This document shows positions 46,652-56,266 of a stretch of DNA of 64,000 bases, one piece after another. The stretch is taken from assembly GCF_030167915.1 (NCBI RefSeq), contig NZ_JARGNB010000001.1, forward strand, positions 1,240,001-1,304,000, written 5' to 3'. This DNA is from Aquabacterium humicola. Lineage in GTDB: Bacteria; Pseudomonadota; Gammaproteobacteria; Burkholderiales; Burkholderiaceae_C. Each line of letters begins with the position of its first letter. Position 1 is the stretch's first letter. The position numbers were made by a program, and so were the translations under genes. The notes under the pieces are model-generated. The model saw only the letters and a program-made list of their open reading frames with translations. It was not told where the DNA came from and made no database searches.

Positions 46652-47431
46652 TCAGGCGCCGGGCGCGCCCTCGCCGCTCGCCCGGCGGCGGCGCTCGCGG
46701 CTGTTCGCGAGGTGCGTGCGCATCGCCGCCCGTGCGGCATCGGCATCGCGCGCGGCGATGGCGTCGAAGATGCTCTCGTGCTCGCCGTTGACGCGCTTCA
46801 GGTAGTGGCGCTGCTCGTCGCTGAGCACGCTCGCGCCGGCCAGCCGCGCGCGCGGGATGATGCGCGCGCCCAGCGTGTTCATCAGCTCGATGAAGTGCGG
46901 GTTCTGCGTCGCGCGGGCGATCTCGAGGTGGAACTGGAAGTCGGGTTCGACGGCATCGCGGCCGGCGTCGATCGCCGCCGACACCGCGGCCAGCGCGCCG
47001 CGCATGCGCCGCAGGTCCTCGTCGCTGCGGCGCGCGGCGGCCAGCGCCGCGGCTTCGGTCTCGATGCCGATGCGCAGCTCCAGCACGGCGATCACGTCGC
47101 GCAGGGTCGCCAGCTGGTCGGCGCCGATGCGGAAGCCCGCATCGCCCAGGCCGGTGACGAAGGTGCCGATGCCATGCCGGGTCTCGACCAGACCCGAGGC
47201 CTGCAGCTTGGAGATCGCCTCGCGCACCACCGTCCGGCTGACGCCGAACTCGGCCATGATCGCGGCCTCCGTCGGCAGCTTGTCGCCGGTGGCCAGCCGC
47301 CCGTCGCGGATGCGCTCGCCGATGGCGTCGACCAGTTCCAGCGCCAGCGTGCGCGGCCGGCGCCGCCGGCCGGCGTCGGCATCGGACGCCCGGCCGGCAG
47401 CCAGGGGAGGATGAAGCGCACTGTCGCTCAT
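46652..47431 (-). CDS. GntR-family (FadR/FCD subfamily) transcriptional regulator
   Basis: 259 residues. Winged helix about 26-95: LALELVDAIGERIRDGRLATGDKLPTEAAIMAEFGVSRTVVREAISKLQASGLVETRHGIGTFV. FCD effector domain about 105-245 with the Asp-His metal pair in EPDFQFHLEIARA and His in NGEHESIFDAIAA. The ATG directly follows the operator-like GTTGTATGACAAC with no Shine-Dalgarno. It is the likely repressor of kdgD, gudD and the rest of the operon. The effector may be a sugar acid or a downstream intermediate. Confidence 0.92.
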   Translation of the reverse strand: MSDSALHPPLAAGRASDADAGRRRRPRTLALELVDAIGERIRDGRLATGDKLPTEAAIMAEFGVSRTVVREAISKLQASGLVETRHGIGTFVTGLGDAGFRIGADQLATLRDVIAVLELRIGIETEAAALAAARRSDEDLRRMRGALAAVSAAIDAGRDAVEPDFQFHLEIARATQNPHFIELMNTLGARIIPRARLAGASVLSDEQRHYLKRVNGEHESIFDAIAARDADAARAAMRTHLANSRERRRRASGEGAPGA

Positions 47432-47432
47432 T

Positions 47433-47445
47433 GTTGTATGACAAC
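47433..47445. promoter_or_regulatory. Perfect GntR-type operator at the regulator's start codon
   Basis: GTTGT-ATG-ACAAC, a 13-bp perfect dyad ending one base before the regulator's ATG. The TTGT-N3-ACAA form resembles FadR-subfamily operators (from memory). Bound repressor would block initiation, giving autoregulation. Confidence 0.6.
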
Positions 47446-47546
47446 GGATCTTCGGCCGAAACGCAATGATCGCATTCCCGCCGCCGTCCAGGCCGCCGCA
47501 GCGGCATCGACCCCGCCGCGAACGTCAGCAGCAGCGCCGCCGTTGC

Positions 47547-47568
47547 GGGCGCCTGCGCCAGGGCGCCC
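47547..47568 (-). terminator. Stem-loop downstream of the IclR regulator
   Basis: GGGCGCC-N8-GGCGCCC, a seven-base perfect stem eight bases after the IclR stop, between the two catabolic operons. No U-run follows on the minus strand, so confidence as an intrinsic terminator is low. Confidence 0.35.
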
Positions 47569-47575
47569 GGCCGGA

Positions 47576-48418
47576 TCAGGGACGCCGCGCCGCGGCCCTG
47601 CCCGCCTTGGCTGCCGCCGGCGGGTCGAGCGGGAACTGCGTGCAGCCGAGCTCGGCCGAGATCTGCCGGCTCGCGTCCTGCAGCAGCTGCACCACCTTCG
47701 GCGCGTTGGCCTCGTCGAAGCGGAAGGTCGGGAAGCTGACGCTCAGGCCGGCCACCGGCTGGTTCAGGCGGTCGAAGATCGGCACGCCGAGGCAGCGGAT
47801 GTGGTCGTCGAACTCCTCGCGGTCCTCGCCGAAGCCCTGGGCGCGCACACGCTCGAGCTCGGCGGCGAAGGCGGTCGGCTCGGTGATGGTCTTGTCGCGG
47901 TAGCGCTTGAAGTCGCAGCCCGCCAGGATGCGCTCGCGCCGCTCGGGGTGTTCCCAGGCCAGCAGCACCTTGCCGATGGCCGTGCAGTGCAGCGGCGCGC
48001 GGCGGCCGACGCGCGAGTACATGCCCAGCATGTGGCGCGAGTCGACCTTGTGCACGTAGATGATCTCGCTGTCGATCAGCATGCCCAGGTGCACGGTCTC
48101 GCCGGTCTCGTCGGCCAGCAGCTGCATGCGCAGCTTCGCCAGCTCGACGAGGTCGTGGTACTGCAGCGCCTTGGTGCCGAGCTCGAACATCTTCATCGTC
48201 AGGCCGTAGCGCTCGCTGTCGGCCTCCTGGCGGATGTAGCCCAGGCTCTTCATCGTCTGCAGGAAGCGGTAGATGGTGGCCTTCGGCATCGCCAGGCGCA
48301 TCGACAGCTCCGACACGCCGGTCTCGTCCCGCTCGGCCAGCGCCTGCAGGATCGCGAACACCTTCAGCACCGCCGCGACCGACTCCGGCTGCTTCGGGTC
48401 GTAGCTATCGTCGTCCAT
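47576..48418 (-). CDS. IclR-family transcriptional regulator (KdgR-like)
   Basis: 280 residues from the chosen ATG (MDDDSYDPKQ). Helix-turn-helix about 12-75: SVAAVLKVFAILQALAERDETGVSELSMRLAMPKATIYRFLQTMKSLGYI. Effector domain about 90-260 with GETVHLGMLIDSEIIYVHKVDS, LHCTAIGKVLLAW and CLGVPIFDRLNQPVAGLSVSFP. KdgR, the pectin regulator, is of this family, and location at the end of the KduI-Ogl operon supports that role. A TTG ten codons earlier is an alternative start but would sit in a shared half-site. Confidence 0.92.
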   Translation of the reverse strand: MDDDSYDPKQPESVAAVLKVFAILQALAERDETGVSELSMRLAMPKATIYRFLQTMKSLGYIRQEADSERYGLTMKMFELGTKALQYHDLVELAKLRMQLLADETGETVHLGMLIDSEIIYVHKVDSRHMLGMYSRVGRRAPLHCTAIGKVLLAWEHPERRERILAGCDFKRYRDKTITEPTAFAAELERVRAQGFGEDREEFDDHIRCLGVPIFDRLNQPVAGLSVSFPTFRFDEANAPKVVQLLQDASRQISAELGCTQFPLDPPAAAKAGRAAARRP

Positions 48419-48450
48419 CGTTTCGACTGTTTCGGTATGGCGTTTCAAGG
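48419..48450 (-). promoter_or_regulatory. Possible IclR binding half-sites ahead of its own gene
   Basis: Minus-strand TTGAAACG followed by two further GAAAC units (GAAAC-N8-GAAAC-N4-GAAAC). TTGAAACG is identical to one arm of the palindrome between KduI and the cupin, which hints at binding by the same IclR protein. Confidence 0.35.
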
Positions 48451-48482
48451 ATGGGATTCTCGCTCCAAACCGGTGCCTGCAC

Positions 48483-49727
48483 TCACAGGTCGGCGAGGAA
48501 CAGTCCGGGTTCGCCGGCCTTGTCGCAGCTGAAGAGCACCTGGCGTTCGTCCGGCGTGAACGACGGATGCGGATGGGTCACCTGGCGGTCGCCCTTGTAG
48601 ACCTGCCACGAGCTGTCATGGCGCGCGATGCGGCGGGTGGTCGGTGCCGCACCGCGCAGGTCGAACAGGTGCAGGTATGGGTCCTCGGCGATCGTGTAGC
48701 CGGCCTTGTCGTCGACGTCGGCCGGGCTCGCGCAGCCGTCGCCGACGATCAGCGTGCCGTCGTGGTTGCTCATCAGGTGCGAGCACGGCGGCATCGTGGT
48801 CAGCACGCGGTCCTGCAGCGTGACCGGGTCCAGCGAGCGGATCTCGCGCTCGGGCCGGCCCTTGAAGTACGAGACGTAGACCATCGCCCTACCGTCCGGC
48901 ACCCAGACCTCGTGCGTGCAGCTCTCGCCCTCGGCGTGGCGCTTGCCGCAGCGCAGGTTGCTGCCGTCCTCGTCGATGAACCACATGCGCGCGTCGACGA
49001 GGTCGTGGTTGCCCTCGTGGCAGAAGGCGACCGTGCGGTCGTCGAAAGGCCGGTACTGCGGATGGCCGAGCCAGCAGTCGACCTCGTGGATGGTCTCGCG
49101 CGCGCCGCTCGCGAGATCGATGCGGATCAGGCGGCAGCGCGGCTTGCGGAAGAACATCTCGCGGAACTTCTGCCAGTCGGTCAGCGGCATCCAGTCGCTG
49201 GCGCGGATCTCGATGCCGACCATCTTTGTGCAGGCGCTGTTGGCCACCCAGGTGCCGTAGCCGACCCAGCCCTCAGGCACGACGTAGGCCACCTCCTCCT
49301 GCAGCGTATCCAGCGCCAGGCGGACCAACTGCCGTTTGGCGCGCACGAAGTACAGGTGCCGGTCGTCGGGGCTCAGGAAGCCGCCGAAGGTGTTCTCCTC
49401 GGGCTGGTCGGTGAGCTGAAGCGCCTCGCCGGTGCGCAGGTCCAGCAGGTGGTAGTGCCAGTGATCGCTCGGGCCGAACTCGCCGCCGAACAGCAGCTTC
49501 GAGCCGTCGTTGGTGAAGCACTTCTGGTAGAAGTAATTGCGATGGCAGGTGACGTCGATCGGCGTCAGGCGCGTCAAACGCGCGCCGGTGTCGGGATCGG
49601 TGCTGACGTCGAAGGTGAGCGTGCGTACTGTTCCGCGCGCGCCCGCAAGCGGTCGCTGTGGGGTGCCGCGCCCGCCCTGCGGGCGTGCCAGGGTGTGCTT
49701 GCCGGTGGTCATCGGAGGTCTCGTCAT
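48483..49727 (-). CDS. ogl: Oligogalacturonate lyase (PL22)
   Basis: 414 residues. A seven-bladed beta-propeller of the Ogl family: RLTPIDVTCHRNYFYQKCFTNDGSKLLFGGEF, LLDLRTGEALQLTDQPEENTFGGFLSPDDRHLYF, EVDCWLGHPQYRPFDDRTVAFCHEGNHDLVDARMWFIDEDG, and VTHPHPSFTPDERQVLFSCD. The conserved His residues (CHRNYFYQK, GHPQY, HPHPSF) are those used for Mn binding in the family. Cleaves unsaturated digalacturonate to monomers in the cytoplasm. ATG overlaps the preceding stop as ATGA. Confidence 0.93.
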   Translation of the reverse strand: MTRPPMTTGKHTLARPQGGRGTPQRPLAGARGTVRTLTFDVSTDPDTGARLTRLTPIDVTCHRNYFYQKCFTNDGSKLLFGGEFGPSDHWHYHLLDLRTGEALQLTDQPEENTFGGFLSPDDRHLYFVRAKRQLVRLALDTLQEEVAYVVPEGWVGYGTWVANSACTKMVGIEIRASDWMPLTDWQKFREMFFRKPRCRLIRIDLASGARETIHEVDCWLGHPQYRPFDDRTVAFCHEGNHDLVDARMWFIDEDGSNLRCGKRHAEGESCTHEVWVPDGRAMVYVSYFKGRPEREIRSLDPVTLQDRVLTTMPPCSHLMSNHDGTLIVGDGCASPADVDDKAGYTIAEDPYLHLFDLRGAAPTTRRIARHDSSWQVYKGDRQVTHPHPSFTPDERQVLFSCDKAGEPGLFLADL

Positions 49728-51009
49728 TTGATGCGGGCCAGGAGCGCGTTGCCGTCGTCCACCAGGCGCCGTGCGGCATCGGCCTCGCCGATGCGGTCAT
49801 AGCCCAGCAGCTCGAAGATCTCGAGCAGGAAGCGGCGGAAGCGCGCATCCTCGAAGCGCATGGCCGGCAGGTCGATGCGGCCCGCGGCCCGCTGCTCGGC
49901 GATCTGGCGGTAGGCCTTCAACTCCAGCGCCGGCAGCAGCTTGGCTTCTTCGAGCGCGCGATAGGCGATGCGCGACGACGGCACGCCGCGCGTCAGCCCC
50001 AGGATGCGCGCAGCCTCGGCGTCGGTGAGCAGGAAGTTGAGGAACTTCGCGGCGAGCGCCGGATGCTTCGTGCGCTTGCTGATCGCGAACAGCGCGGTCG
50101 GCCGGCCGAACATGCCGGAGTTCTTCGCGCCTGGCAGCGTGAGGAACGGGCCGACATCGAGCGTCTGCTGCGCATCCAGCGTCGACAGGCGCGAACGAAC
50201 GACCGTGTCCCAGGTGTAGGTGCCGCCCCAGCGGCCCACCACCCAGTCCGGCTGCTGCTCCAGCGGCTTCTCGGCGCCGCCCAGGCTGGCGCGGTAGGGC
50301 ACCGGCGTCGCCGCGCGGCTGGCGAAGAGGCGCTTGTAGGTCTTCACCCAGTCGAGCACCGCGGCCGGGCTCATCGCCACGCGGGGCTCGGTGGGATGCA
50401 CGTAGGGCGTGCCGTGCAGCTGGAACACGTAGGCCTGCGCCAGCAGCAGCATGTCGTAGATCTCGCCGTCGATCGGGTAGGCGCGCTCGCCGAGCGTGCG
50501 GCGGAAGACTTCCCCGGCGGCGAAGAGCTCGTCCCAGGTCGACGGCACAGGGATGCCGGCGCGCGCGAAGCTCGCCGTGTTCCACAGGAACAGCCGCGCG
50601 GTGTACGACATCGGCAGTCCGTTGAGCTTGCCGGCGATGGTGCAGATGCGCCGGTCTTCGTCGGCGAACTGGTCCAGCGCCAGTTCGGTCGATTGCGTGT
50701 TCAGGTCAAGGAAGCCGGTGCCGGTGCGGCTGAACATGTTCAGCCAGGCCCAGTTGATCTGCATCAGGTCGGGCTCGGTGCCGCCGACCATCTGCATCGT
50801 CAGCTTCTCCAGATACCCGACCGAGCCCATGTACTCGGCCTTGATGCGCACGCCGGGATGGCGCGCCTCGAACGCGGCGATGGCGGCCAGCGTGCGCTTG
50901 TGGCGGTCGCCGCCGCCCCACCAGAGGAAGCGCAGCGTGACGGGTTCGGCGGCGCCGACAATCGCCGGCGCCGCAAGCGCCGCCCCGGCCTGCAGGACGC
51001 GGCGACGGT

Positions 51010-51025
<16 letters not shown>
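49724..51025 (-). CDS. togB: Sugar ABC transporter periplasmic binding protein (oligogalacturonide, TogB-like)
   Basis: 433 residues, extracellular solute-binding family 1. The N-terminus LNRRRVLQAGAALAAPAIVGAAEP carries R-R-R and a hydrophobic stretch, a Tat-type signal. The mature protein opens VTLRFLWWGGGDRHKRTLAAIAAFEARHPGVRIKAEYMG and has PDLMQINWAWLNMFSRTG. The gene sits between the ATPase and Ogl, which suggests oligogalacturonides as ligand. Symbol assigned by context; the true ligand is not shown. Confidence 0.88.
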
Positions 51026-52140
<1,115 letters not shown>

Positions 52141-52178
52141 GTGAGTTGGTCGTAACCTGCTTGCGTACTCCTGCACTC

Positions 52179-52196
52179 GATCAGGAGGGTGGGGTG
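52179..52196. repeat. Solitary extra copy of an element arm
   Basis: Eighteen bases (GATCAGGAGGGTGGGGTG) repeat directly the left arm of the structured copy that begins 41 bp later. Lies in the 454-bp non-coding stretch between the permease and ATPase genes. No ORF, promoter or Shine-Dalgarno specific to it is seen. Confidence 0.6.
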
Positions 52197-52219
52197 TTGT
52201 GTGGGCAAGTCCGGAGCAC

Positions 52220-52347
52220 GATCAGGAGGGTGGGGTGCTCTGTTCCGCTCATGTCCCCCGGGCCGGGCTCCGCTGATGGCTCTTGCGCTGTGCCCGGCCG
52301 GCCCTCCTCCTTGACTTCGCTCCACAGAGCACCCCACCCTCCTGATC
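52220..52347 (+). repeat. Structured non-coding element, copy A (stem 23 bp around an 82-bp core)
   Basis: A perfect 23-base inverted repeat (52220-52242 with 52325-52347) encloses an 82-bp core. The core's outer parts (first 23 bases, from TTCCGCTCATGTCCCCCGGG; last 33, ending TTGACTTCGCTCCA) are identical to those of copy B in reverse orientation; its middle 26 bases differ. Inside the core GGCCGGGC (52261-52268) pairs with GCCCGGCC (52292-52299). Transcribed within the ABC operon if read through. It is not a known IS, REP or integron site by eye. Confidence 0.75.
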
Positions 52348-52440
52348 CGCCACCGCCCTGGCAAGCGACGCTGGCAATGCGCCGCGTGCGTCGAGGGCGT
52401 GCCAAGGGGCCTGCCAGTGCGCAACGCGAGCCAAGGGCGC

Positions 52441-52544
52441 GGGGTGGCCCATGGAGCGAAGTCAAGGAGGAGGGCCGGCCGGGCGCGGCCCGAGAGGTTT
52501 CGGCGCGGCACGGCCCGGGGGACATGAGCGGAATGGGCCACCCC
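52441..52544 (-). repeat. Structured non-coding element, copy B (stem 11 bp around the same 82-bp core)
   Basis: Opposite orientation to copy A. Stem: GGGGTGGCCCA (52441-52451) with TGGGCCACCCC (52534-52544). Its core at 52452-52533 is again 82 bp, with 23 and 33 end bases identical to copy A, while the middle 26 (minus strand TGCCGCGCC...) differ. The two conserved 33-base parts could also pair with each other across 127 bases, forming one large hairpin. Bases 52545-52594 to the permease stop hold nothing recognised. Confidence 0.75.
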
Positions 52545-52594
52545 GTGGCCTTGGCGTCCGCTCGGTGTTGGCATGCAAGACGACCTCACCCAGA

Positions 52595-53491
52595 TCACCC
52601 CTTGATGCCACTCGACGTGGCCCCCTCGATGAAGTGCTTCTGCGCAGCAAAGAAGACAAGCACCGACGGCAAGAGAGCAACAACAGAGATCGCAATCGCA
52701 CTCGCCCACTCGACCTCTTCCGTCGCGCCGATCGTCATCTTCAAGGCCAGCGACACCGGGTACTTTTCCACCGACGACAGGTAGATCAGCGGCCCCATGA
52801 AGTCGTTCATCGTCCAGATGAACTGGAAGACGATCACCGAGACGATCGCGGGTTTCAGCAGCGGCACGATCACGTACAGCAGCAGCTGCAGCGGATTGCA
52901 GCCGTCGATGATCGCGGCCTCTTCCATGTCGCGAGGAATGCCGCGCAGGAATTGGACCAGCATGAAGACGAAAAAGGTGTCGGTGGCGAAGGCCGAGGGC
53001 ACGATCAGCGGCAGGTAGCTGTCGAGCCAGCCGAATTCCTTGAACATCAGGTACTGCGGAATGCGCAGGATGATGTGCGGCAGCATGATGGTGGTGACCA
53101 TCACCGAGAACAGGAACTTCCGGCCCGGGAATTCCCAGCGCGCGAAGGCATAGGCCACCAGCACGCAGGAGATCACCGTGACGATGATGCGCGGCACGAC
53201 GATCAGGAAGGAATTGAGGAAGTAGGTCGCGAAGGTGTATTCGCTGCTGGTCTTCCAGCCCTTCACGTAGGCGCTGAAGTCCAGATGCGAGGGCCAGAAA
53301 CCGATCTCGCTGAAGATCTCGGCATTGGTCTTGAAGGAGGCGCCGACCAGCCACAGGATCGGGTACAGCATCACGAAGCCGACGGCGCCCAGCGCGACGT
53401 AGCGCAAGACGATGGTTGCGCGTTCGCGGCGCCTCGTCGCCGCCGCGATCGAGTCGGCGGTGATCACCGGGCGCATCACGTCGGCGCTCAT
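52595..53491 (-). CDS. togN: Sugar ABC transporter permease (MalG type, TogN-like)
   Basis: 298 residues, six membrane helices: about 35-55, 95-115, 130-150, 160-180, 205-225 and 262-280. The EAA loop reads EEAAIIDGCNPLQLLLYVIVPLLKPAI, the ATPase contact. The second permease of the CUT1 transporter. Start overlaps the preceding permease stop as ATGA. The 3' end leads into the two structured repeat copies. Confidence 0.93.
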   Translation of the reverse strand: MSADVMRPVITADSIAAATRRRERATIVLRYVALGAVGFVMLYPILWLVGASFKTNAEIFSEIGFWPSHLDFSAYVKGWKTSSEYTFATYFLNSFLIVVPRIIVTVISCVLVAYAFARWEFPGRKFLFSVMVTTIMLPHIILRIPQYLMFKEFGWLDSYLPLIVPSAFATDTFFVFMLVQFLRGIPRDMEEAAIIDGCNPLQLLLYVIVPLLKPAIVSVIVFQFIWTMNDFMGPLIYLSSVEKYPVSLALKMTIGATEEVEWASAIAISVVALLPSVLVFFAAQKHFIEGATSSGIKG

Positions 53492-54375
53492 GTCCTGCCT
53501 TCCTTTTCGCCGGAATAGAAGACCCAGTACTTCGAGCTCCAGAAGCTGAATGCGCTCAAGGCCCCGATCAGCGCGAACATCACCCACGACAGCGCCGCGC
53601 CGTAGCCGAGGTTGAAGTACTTGAAGCACTCCTCGTAGATGTACAGGCTCAGCACGTAGGTGGAGTGCAGCGGGCCGCCCTCGGTCACCATGTACGGGCC
53701 GTTGAATTCCTGGAAGCCGTGCACCAGCTGCATGATCAGGTTGAAGAAGATCACCGGCGTGATCAGCGGCACCGTGATGCGGGTGAACTGCTGCCACTTC
53801 GTCGCGCCATCGATCTCGGCCGCTTCATAGAGGCTCTGCGGCACGTTCTGCAGCGCGGCCAGGAAGATCACCATCGACGAGCCGAACTGCCAGGTGAAGA
53901 GCGTCACCACGGTCCAGATCGCGTAGTGCTCGTTGGCCAGCCACAGCACCGGCTCCAGCCCCAAGCGCGCGAGCACGCTGTTCACCAGCCCTTGCTGCGA
54001 GAAGATGAAGCGCCACAGCACCGCCACCGCGATCGAGCCGCCGAGGATCGACGGCAGGTAGAAGGCCGAGCGGAAGAAGTTGATGCCGCGAAGCTTGAAG
54101 TTCAGCACGTGCGCGATGAAGAGCGCGAAGCCCACGCGCAGCGGCACCGCCAGCACGACGAAGAGCAGCGTGACGCCCAGCGACTGCCGGAACATGCGGT
54201 CCTGCGTCGCCAGCTCGACGTAGTTCTGCATGCCGACGAACTGCGGCGGCGAGAACACGTCGTACTGGGTGAAGCTCAGCGCGAAGCTCATCACGAAGGG
54301 GAAGAGCTTGAAGCCGAGCACGCCCAGCACGAAGGGCAGCACGAAGAGAAAGCCGATGCGGCGGTTCTCGTACAC
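53488..54375 (-). CDS. togM: Sugar ABC transporter permease (MalF type, TogM-like)
   Basis: 295 residues, six membrane helices beginning RRIGFLFVLPFVLGVLGFKLFPFVMSFALSFTQYDVF; EAA loop YEAAEIDGATKWQQFTRITVPLITPVIFF. Forms the inner-membrane heterodimer with the next gene. The start is ATG following GGAGACAACCCCGGTG at suitable spacing. Encoded after KduD with a 62-bp gap, on the same strand. Confidence 0.93.
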   Translation of the reverse strand: MYENRRIGFLFVLPFVLGVLGFKLFPFVMSFALSFTQYDVFSPPQFVGMQNYVELATQDRMFRQSLGVTLLFVVLAVPLRVGFALFIAHVLNFKLRGINFFRSAFYLPSILGGSIAVAVLWRFIFSQQGLVNSVLARLGLEPVLWLANEHYAIWTVVTLFTWQFGSSMVIFLAALQNVPQSLYEAAEIDGATKWQQFTRITVPLITPVIFFNLIMQLVHGFQEFNGPYMVTEGGPLHSTYVLSLYIYEECFKYFNLGYGAALSWVMFALIGALSAFSFWSSKYWVFYSGEKEGRT

Positions 54376-54437
54376 CGGGGTTGTCTCCAGCGCGTGGCGT
54401 GCGTGGCGCCACGCGTCTGTTGCAGGTTAGGAGCGAA

Positions 54438-55205
54438 TCAACGGGCGAGCCAGCCGCCGTCGACCGCCACCGTGTAGCCGTTGACGTAGTCCGACGCCGG
54501 CGACGACAGGAATACCACCGGCCCGGCCAGGTCCTCCGGCACGCCCCAGCGGCCGGCGGGGATGCGGTCGAGGATGGCCGCGCTGCGGTCGGCGTCGGCG
54601 CGCAGCGGCGCGGTGTTGTTCGTCGCCATGTAGCCGGGCGCGATGGCATTGACGTTGATGCGGTGCCCCGCCCATTCGTTCGCCATCAGCCGCGTGATGC
54701 CGACCACGCCGCTCTTGCTGGCGGTGTACGAGGGCACGCGCACGCCGCCCTGGAAGCTCAGCATCGACGCGACGTTGATGATCTTGCCGCCGCTCTTCTG
54801 CGCCAGGTATTGCCGCGCCACCGCCTGCGAGAAGAAGAACACCGACTTGAGATTCACGTTGAGCACGTCGTCCCAGTCCTTCTCGCTGAACTTGATCGCA
54901 TCCTCGCGGCGGATGATGCCGGCGTTGTTGACCAGGATGTCGACGTGCCCGCCCCAGCCGACCGCTTCGCGCAGCACGCCGTCGATGCAGCCGACGTCCC
55001 CCAGGTCCGCGCGCAGGTCGAGGAAACGCCGGCCGGTGGCCTTCATGCGCGCTATGGTGTCGACCGGCTCGCTGATGTTGACGCCGACCACGTCCGCGCC
55101 CGCCTCGGCCAACGCCACCGCCATGCCCTGGCCGAGCCCGGTGTTGCAGCCGGTGACGATGGCGACCTTGCCGCCAAGGCTGAATTGCTCGAGGACCATG
55201 GCCAT
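54438..55205 (-). CDS. kduD: 2-dehydro-3-deoxy-D-gluconate 5-dehydrogenase (KduD)
   Basis: 255 residues, classical short-chain dehydrogenase. NAD motif TGCNTGLGQG (Gly19-Gly25-type), NNAG, catalytic Ser147, Tyr160 and Lys164 (YTASK), and the KduD marker NINVNAIAPGYMATNNTAPLRAD-like segment. It converts 3-deoxy-D-glycero-2,5-hexodiulosonate (from KduI) to 2-keto-3-deoxygluconate. The start overlaps the KduI stop as TAATG. An alternative ATG is two codons in. Confidence 0.94.
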   Translation of the reverse strand: MAMVLEQFSLGGKVAIVTGCNTGLGQGMAVALAEAGADVVGVNISEPVDTIARMKATGRRFLDLRADLGDVGCIDGVLREAVGWGGHVDILVNNAGIIRREDAIKFSEKDWDDVLNVNLKSVFFFSQAVARQYLAQKSGGKIINVASMLSFQGGVRVPSYTASKSGVVGITRLMANEWAGHRINVNAIAPGYMATNNTAPLRADADRSAAILDRIPAGRWGVPEDLAGPVVFLSSPASDYVNGYTVAVDGGWLAR

Positions 55206-56041
55206 TACTTCAACGCCGACATCGGCACGTGGTCCATGTCCTTGAAGACCTGGTTCTCGCCGACCATGCCCCAGATGAAGGTATAGGCCTGCGTGCCGAC
55301 GCCCGAGTGGATGGACCAGCTCGGCGCGATCACCGCCTGCTCGTTCCTGACGACCAGATGACGCGTCTCCTGCGGCTCGCCGAGCATGTGGAAGACCACC
55401 CCGTCGGCGGGCATGTCGAAGTAGAAGTAGACCTCCATGCGGCGGTCGTGCGTGTGGCAGGGCATCGTGTTCCACAGGCTGCCGGGCTCGAGCTGCGTCA
55501 TGCCCATCAGCAGCTGGCAGGTGGGCAGCACGTCGGGCACGATGAACTTGTGGATCGTGCGGCGGTTGCTGGTCTTCGCATCGCCCAGCGTCTCGGGCGA
55601 GGCTTCGGCCAAGGTGATCTTCTTGTTCGGGTAGTGGCAGTGCGCCGGGGCCGAGTTGAAGTACAGCTTGGCCGGCTTGTCGGGGTCGACGCTGGCGAAG
55701 CTCAGGTCCTTCGCGCCCTGGCCGATGTACAGCGCCTCGCGCGCGCCCACCTCGTAGCGCTTGCCGTCGGCCTCGATCACCGCGGCGCCGCCGATGTTGA
55801 TCAGGCCGATCTCGCGGCGCTGCAGGAAGAAGTCGGTGCCGGTGTGCTTGCCCAGCTCGGGCGCGAAGCGCACCACCTCGCGCACCGGGTGGATGCCGCC
55901 GACGATGATGCGGTCGATCTGGCTGTAGGTCAGCGTGGCCTGCTCGGGCTGGAACAGGTCCTCAACGAGGAACTGGCGGCGCAGCCCCGTGGTGTCGAGC
56001 GTGCGGGCGTGTTCGCTGTGGATGGGTTGGCGGATCTGCAT
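55205..56041 (-). CDS. kduI: 5-keto-4-deoxyuronate isomerase (KduI)
   Basis: 278 residues, the exact length of E. coli KduI. Zinc ligands His196, His198, Glu203 and His245 ([12 protein letters not shown] and SWSIHSG) fall at the E. coli positions. It isomerises 5-keto-4-deoxyuronate, the product of unsaturated galacturonate, to 3-deoxy-2,5-hexodiulosonate. First gene of the eight-gene operon; its ATG is followed by the divergent control region. Confidence 0.97.
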   Translation of the reverse strand: MQIRQPIHSEHARTLDTTGLRRQFLVEDLFQPEQATLTYSQIDRIIVGGIHPVREVVRFAPELGKHTGTDFFLQRREIGLINIGGAAVIEADGKRYEVGAREALYIGQGAKDLSFASVDPDKPAKLYFNSAPAHCHYPNKKITLAEASPETLGDAKTSNRRTIHKFIVPDVLPTCQLLMGMTQLEPGSLWNTMPCHTHDRRMEVYFYFDMPADGVVFHMLGEPQETRHLVVRNEQAVIAPSWSIHSGVGTQAYTFIWGMVGENQVFKDMDHVPMSALK

Positions 56042-56105
56042 TCGGAGGCTCCTCGGGACTGCTCGGGACGTTCTCGGGACTCTCTCGGGACTTTCCCGGA
56101 ATCGC

Positions 56106-56156
56106 TATTCTTTTCGATTGAACCGACGTTTCAAAAAGAATTCGTGGCGCTATAGT
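56106..56156. promoter_or_regulatory. Divergent promoters and operator between kduI and the cupin
   Basis: Palindrome TTGAACCGACGTTTCAA (56118-56134), seven of eight pairs matching about one central base. Rightward: GTTTCA (56128-56133) and TATAGT (56151-56156), 17 apart. Leftward: TTGAAA (56134-56129) and AAGAAT (56112-56107), 16 apart. The palindrome covers the -35 box on both sides, a good design for the IclR (KdgR-like) repressor encoded at the operon end. The rest of 56042-56266 shows nothing specific. Confidence 0.6.
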
Positions 56157-56266
56157 ACCTGCAAATCGATGTTTCGCAAGCCTCGCGGCACCTCGGGATT
56201 GCCCGCAGAGCAGGCGCCCAGGGCGCGGTGATCGAGGCGAACCGGACGACGGGAAGAGGACCGAGG

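Noticed and set aside
52179-52544. CRISPR array or integron attC site
   Set aside because: There are only two full copies in opposite orientation with no regular spacers, no cas or integrase gene, and conserved ends lie inside the stems instead of at the outer edges.
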